NCBI GenBank assembly: GCA_029641185.1
Contig: JAPWGK010000017.1
Span: 744,001-808,000 of the forward strand
Length of the DNA stretch: 64,000 nt
DNA from: Pseudofabraea citricarpa
Lineage: Eukaryota; Ascomycota; Leotiomycetes; Helotiales; Dermateaceae
Direction: 5' to 3'
Shown: in pieces, positions 59,891 through 64,000 of the stretch
Numbering within the stretch: position 1 is the first letter of the stretch
Layout of the letters: each line of letters opens with the position of its first letter
Made by a program: the position numbers and the translations under genes
Notes under the pieces: generated by a model
Database searches by the model: none
The model's input: the letters and a program-made list of their open reading frames with translations, nothing else
What the model was told of the DNA's origin: nothing

Positions 59891-62800
59891 ATGCCTGTTG
59901 TCAACCCCGAGCAGCTTGTTGCGCTGCAACGCAATCCAGATGGCATCAGGAATGTGAGTTATGATGGATGTTAATAAAGAGCAAGAAAGTTGTTTGGCTA
60001 ACACATTTACCCAAGATCTGCATATTAGCCCACGTTGTAAGTACTCATATACCGTATATGCTCCGCTGTTACGGTCCATGCTAATCTGACTGCACTATAG
60101 GACCATGGAAAGACCTCTCTTACAGATGCTCTCATTGCGACAAATGGCATTATCTCGCCCAAGCTGGCTGGCAAAATTAGATACCTCGACTCGCGCCCAG
60201 ATGAACAACTGCGCGGAATCACCATGGAGTCCTCTGCTATTTCTTTATACTTTTCCATGCTACGCAGATCTGCACCTGAAGCAAAACCCGAAGCGAAGGA
60301 TTACCTGATAAATCTTATCGACTCTCCGGGTCATATTGATTTCAGCAGTGAAGTTTCAACTGCCTCACGTTTATGCGATGGTGCAGTAGTCTTGGTAGAC
60401 GCTGTTGAAGGTGTATGCAGTCAGACCGTAACTGTTCTGCGACAAACTTGGGTGGAGCACATGAAACCATTACTGGTTATCAACAAGATGGATAGACTCA
60501 TAACTGAGCTTAAAATGACTCCTGCTGAAGCTTATACCCATCTTAGTCAACTGCTCGAACAGGTAAATGCTGTTCTGGGAAGTTTTTTCCAAGGTGAGCG
60601 AATGGAGGAGGATTTGAATTGGCGAGAAAGAGTAGACGAGCGAATTGCTGCCGCTGCCGCTAAACAGCAAGAAAAAGCAGACAGAGAAGCTGCAAGTGAC
60701 AATACAGGATCAGTGGATACTGAAGCAATTTCTTCAAATACCCATGAATTCGAGGAGAAAGACGACGAAGATCTTTATTTTGCCCCAGAAAAGAACAATG
60801 TCATATTCAGCAGTGCTGTTGATGGATGGGCGTTTACTGTCAGACAGTTTGCTAGCTTGTATGAGAGAAAGTTGGGCATCAAGCGCAACATTATGGAGAA
60901 AGTTCTCTGGGGAGACTTTTATCTAGACCCTAAGACAAAAAAGGTGTTGGCACAGAAGCATTTGAAAGGCCGTTCACTCAAACCTATGTTCGTCCAACTG
61001 GTTCTGGAACAGATCTGGGCTGTATACCAGGCAACTACTGGCGGCGACAAAGGGAAGGGGTGCGTGGATTTCATCCCTCTTATTCAATCATTCGTTGTAT
61101 TTATTGAAATATTAATCGTACATTTTCTAACTTTGAATTCTGTTTAGTGATCCCATTATGACAGAGAAGATTACCAAGTCTCTCAACATCACTCTCCCAC
61201 AACATATCGTTAGATCACGCGACCCTCGAGCAATTCTCACCACACTCTTTACAGCATGGCTTCCTTTGTCTACGGCACTTTTAGTCTCTGTGATTGAATC
61301 ACTGCCTTCCCCCGTCGTCGCTCAAGAAGGACGGCTCCCAGGCCTCATCGACGATTCTCCTGGAGCTTCAAGTGTTGATCCCACTGTCAGAGAAGCTATG
61401 GTCAAGTCGAAGTCCGAAAAGACAGACCCGGTAGTAGTTTATGTCAGTAAAATGGTCTCCATACCTGCGAGCGAGCTACCAGAAAACAGGCGCCGTGTGG
61501 GACAGATGAGCCCCGAAGAAGCTCGTGAACTGGGTCGAAAAAAGCGAGCTGAGATTGCAAGAGCACAGGCGGCAGCAGAGGCCGGAACGGCTTCTGACCC
61601 GGTCAATGGACTTACTGATGCTCTTGGATCCACTAGTCTTGAGGACCCCAGCGAAGAAGAAGTCCCGGCCGATCCTGAACAACTTATTGGATTTGCGCGC
61701 ATATACTCTGGTACTTTATCTGTCGGCGATTCAGTATATGTGTTAAACCCTAAATTCACGCCTGCACACCCTCACAATAGTCCAGAACCACAAAAGGTTA
61801 CCGTCACCGCTTTGTACTTACTTATGGGCCGTGGCCTTGAGCCATTAACGTCTGTACCTGCCGGTGTTGTCTTCGGAATAGCTGGGCTTGAGGGTCATAT
61901 CTTGAAATCTGGAACGCTTTGTAGCCAGCTTGAGGGTAGTGTAAACCTTGCTGGTGTCAACATGGCCTCGCAGCCTATTGTACGAGTTGCTCTAGAGCCG
62001 GTCAATCCTGCCGACCTAGACAAGATGATTCAAGGATTGAAGCTACTAGTACAGAGTGATCCTTGTGCAGAGTATGAGCAATTCCAAAGTGGCGAGCATG
62101 TCCTGCTGACTGCTGGTGAACTACATCTTGAACGTTGTCTGACGGATCTTCGAGAGAGATTTGCGAGATGTGAGATTCAAGCAGGAGAAGCTATTGTTCC
62201 ATATCGCGAGACCATTATTCGAGCTGAGGAGATGAAACCACCAGCTAATAAGGAGCTCGGAAGGGGTACTGTCATTGGGGTAACAACATCGAAGCAAGTA
62301 ACTATACGATTACGTGTTCGTCCTTTGCCCACAGAAGTTACAGAATTTTTGGGGAAGAATGCTGGTGCCATTAAACGACTTTACTCTGATCGCCAAGCTG
62401 AAGAGAAGGACAAGAAGGCAGATGGATCAGAAGATGGTGCCGAGCAAGAAGAAATAGACGACAGCGCTGCTGTTGGTGCAAATCAGATACTGTCTCTCGA
62501 GGAGTTTAAGAAGCAACTTCAAAAGACTTTTGAGAAGGTAAAAGGACAACAGCGAGAAATATGGGCAAATGCCGTGGAACAGATATCTGCTTTCGGCCCG
62601 CGTAGAACCGGACCGAATTTGTTGATAGACGCGACAAAGGAAGGAATTTGCGGAAGATTGTATGTCATTTTCTTGCCTGTGGTTGATAGATTGCTAACCA
62701 TACTGTAGCTTGCGAGATGCAACATCCGAAGAGAAACATAAATCCGTTGGTGATACGCTACAAGCTCGCGATTTCTCCGATAAAATCAGCTATGCTTTTC

Positions 62801-63467
62801 AACTTGCAACAGCACAGGGGACTCTATGTAACGAGCCAGTTCAGGGCATTGCAGTATTCTTAGAGGAGGTCACATTGAACGCCGTGGAGGATGATTCAGC
62901 TACTCGTGAGAATATGGGTCGCTTAACCGGTGAAGTCATCAAGACCGTTCGTGAATCTATACGTCAAGGCTTTTTGGATTGGAGCCCACGCTTGTTGTTA
63001 GCGATGTACTCTTGTGAGATTCAAGCAAGCAGTAAGTATCAATCTAAGTGTAGACAACACAGATTCTTGCTAACACTATCACAGCCGAAGTTTTAGGTCG
63101 CGTCTACGACGTACTTACTCGGCGCCGAGGCCGAATCCTCTCGGAATCGTTAAAAGAAGGAACACCATTTTACACTATCCTTTCGCTTCTGCCAGTAGCC
63201 GAGTCATTCGGCTTTAGCGATGAGATTCGCAAACGTACATCAGGTGCAGCATCACCGCAGTTGATCTTCCAAGGCTTTGAGATCTTAGACGAGGATCCAT
63301 TTTGGGTTCCTTTCACTGAAGATGATCTGGAGGATTTAGGAGAGTTGGCGGATAAGGAGAATGTTGCGAAGCGGTATATGGATGCTGTCCGTGTAAGAAA
63401 GGGTCTTATGGTCCAGGGAAAGAAATTGGTCAAAGATGCTGAGAAGCAGAAGAATCTTAAAAGGTAG
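59891..63467 (+). CDS. EFL1: Efl1/Ria1, GTPase for 60S subunit maturation
   Basis: Six exons: 59891-59953, 60016-60036, 60101-61059, 61148-62659, 62709-63031, 63085-63467; 1086 residues. Cytoplasmic EF-2-like GTPase that with Sdo1/SBDS releases Tif6/eIF6 from pre-60S subunits. G1 is built across a 21-base micro-exon (ICILAHV then [12 protein letters not shown]). Next are G2 [12 protein letters not shown]3 [13 protein letters not shown] and G4 [10 protein letters not shown]. An acidic, Lys/Glu-rich insert follows, typical of Efl1 and absent from EF-2. Later parts include [19 protein letters not shown] (domain II), and the EF-2-like end ([46 protein letters not shown]). A CACGTG lies in its promoter. 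Confidence 0.95.
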
Positions 63468-63690
63468 AATCCTAACTGGATGGAATTGGAAAATAAACAA
63501 GAGTCGTGAAATTATGCCGTTGCCACTTGAGCTCAAGAGTAGCCCGAATATTACCTAGATGAGGTACAAATGTATCACGTTTGACAGATTTAACAGTTCT
63601 GCATAAAGATGAATTCATAATCATAATCATTAAAACTCCACTACATATATCGTCAAACGATTGCTCTTCTCAGTGCTACCATCAATCGAT

Positions 63691-64000
63691 TTATTCAATA
63701 CTGTCCGTCTCATAGTAAGGATTGTTGGGATCATAAGGAAATTTGCGAATCACCACATCGCCGACATAAGTTTCCAAATCCGGCTGAGCCGCTGCCACAT
63801 CGACGGTACATGTAGGCTGGCCCTGACCAAAGTCCACAACCTGACTACCATTGCTGTCACTCCCATAGTCAAGTCGTACTTGGTTGACCGTCTGTCGACT
63901 TGGATCTCCAGTAAGATAGTTCAAAGGAGCAATGATCATACCACTATGAGCTGTGGTGAAAACAGTATTCGGAAGGTCACCAGTGTGGGGTATATGATGC
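63691..64000 (-). CDS. Copper amine oxidase, C-terminal end (cut by the window edge)
   Basis: Minus-strand frame, open to the window edge; only about 102 residues are visible. It reads HHIPHTGDLPNTVFTTAHSG, then APLNYLTGDPSRQTVNQVRL, VVDFGQGQPTCTVDV, and ends VVIRKFPYDPNNPYYETDSIE. This matches the end of fungal copper amine oxidases, topaquinone enzymes that oxidise primary amines to aldehydes with hydrogen peroxide. The HHIPHTGDLP stretch corresponds, from family knowledge, to the region of the third copper-ligand histidine. No intron in the part seen. Location (peroxisomal or secreted) cannot be judged from this end. Confidence 0.82.
   Translation of the reverse strand, partial: HHIPHTGDLPNTVFTTAHSGMIIAPLNYLTGDPSRQTVNQVRLDYGSDSNGSQVVDFGQGQPTCTVDVAAAQPDLETYVGDVVIRKFPYDPNNPYYETDSIE

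Overview
The window is nuclear DNA of a filamentous ascomycete (Pezizomycotina). The evidence is many short GT-AG introns (mostly 44-80 nt) with CTAAC-type branch sites, pyrimidine-rich leaders before start codons, and proteins of clear fungal type (Tom22, Edc3, Pub1, Dma1-like FHA-RING, HAM1-like, Efl1). The exact class cannot be fixed from the sequence; Leotiomycetes is only an impression. I found no rRNA, tRNA, CRISPR or transposon. All exon joins were read by eye from splice signals and reading frame.

Layout. 1-11.4 kb, all plus: RPS19 (cut at the left edge), a nuclear-type protein with a deaminase-like H-x-E / P-C-x-x-C signature, a HAM1-like protein and a DUF4211 protein. 12.9-19.9 kb, minus: a long ADF-H (cofilin-fold) protein and an unnamed 509-residue protein. 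20.3-23.4 kb, plus: TOM22 and a bestrophin-like channel. 23.7-25.5 kb, minus: the alpha subunit of mitochondrial processing peptidase, divergent from a plus-strand FHA-RING ubiquitin ligase (26.5-28.7 kb). VPS16 (minus) and a MoxR/Mg-chelatase-like protein (plus) are divergent at 32.5-32.9 kb. 36.3-45.3 kb, minus: EDC3, PIF1, a probable small gene and PUB1. 47.1-51.0 kb, plus: an acidic, possibly Mediator-related protein, an unknown TATA-driven gene and PEX11. 51.2-53.7 kb, minus: a BTB-like protein and an Mpv17/PMP22 protein. 55.4-63.5 kb: an unknown plus-strand gene, a two-PH-domain protein (minus) and the GTPase EFL1 (plus). The right edge cuts a copper amine oxidase gene (minus).

There are no operons. 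Themes recur by chance or loose grouping: mitochondrial import and maintenance (TOM22, MPP alpha, PIF1), peroxisome (PEX11, PMP22), translation and mRNA fate (RPS19, EFL1, EDC3, PUB1), vesicle tethering (VPS16). The motif ATCACGTG occurs in several promoter regions and may be a shared site.

The observation most worth following is the deaminase-like protein at 1788-3534. Others are the Mg-chelatase-like protein without a visible P-loop, the unnamed C-terminal domain in the 18.4-19.9 kb gene, two small TATA-driven genes, and several introns whose retention or alternative use would change the protein.
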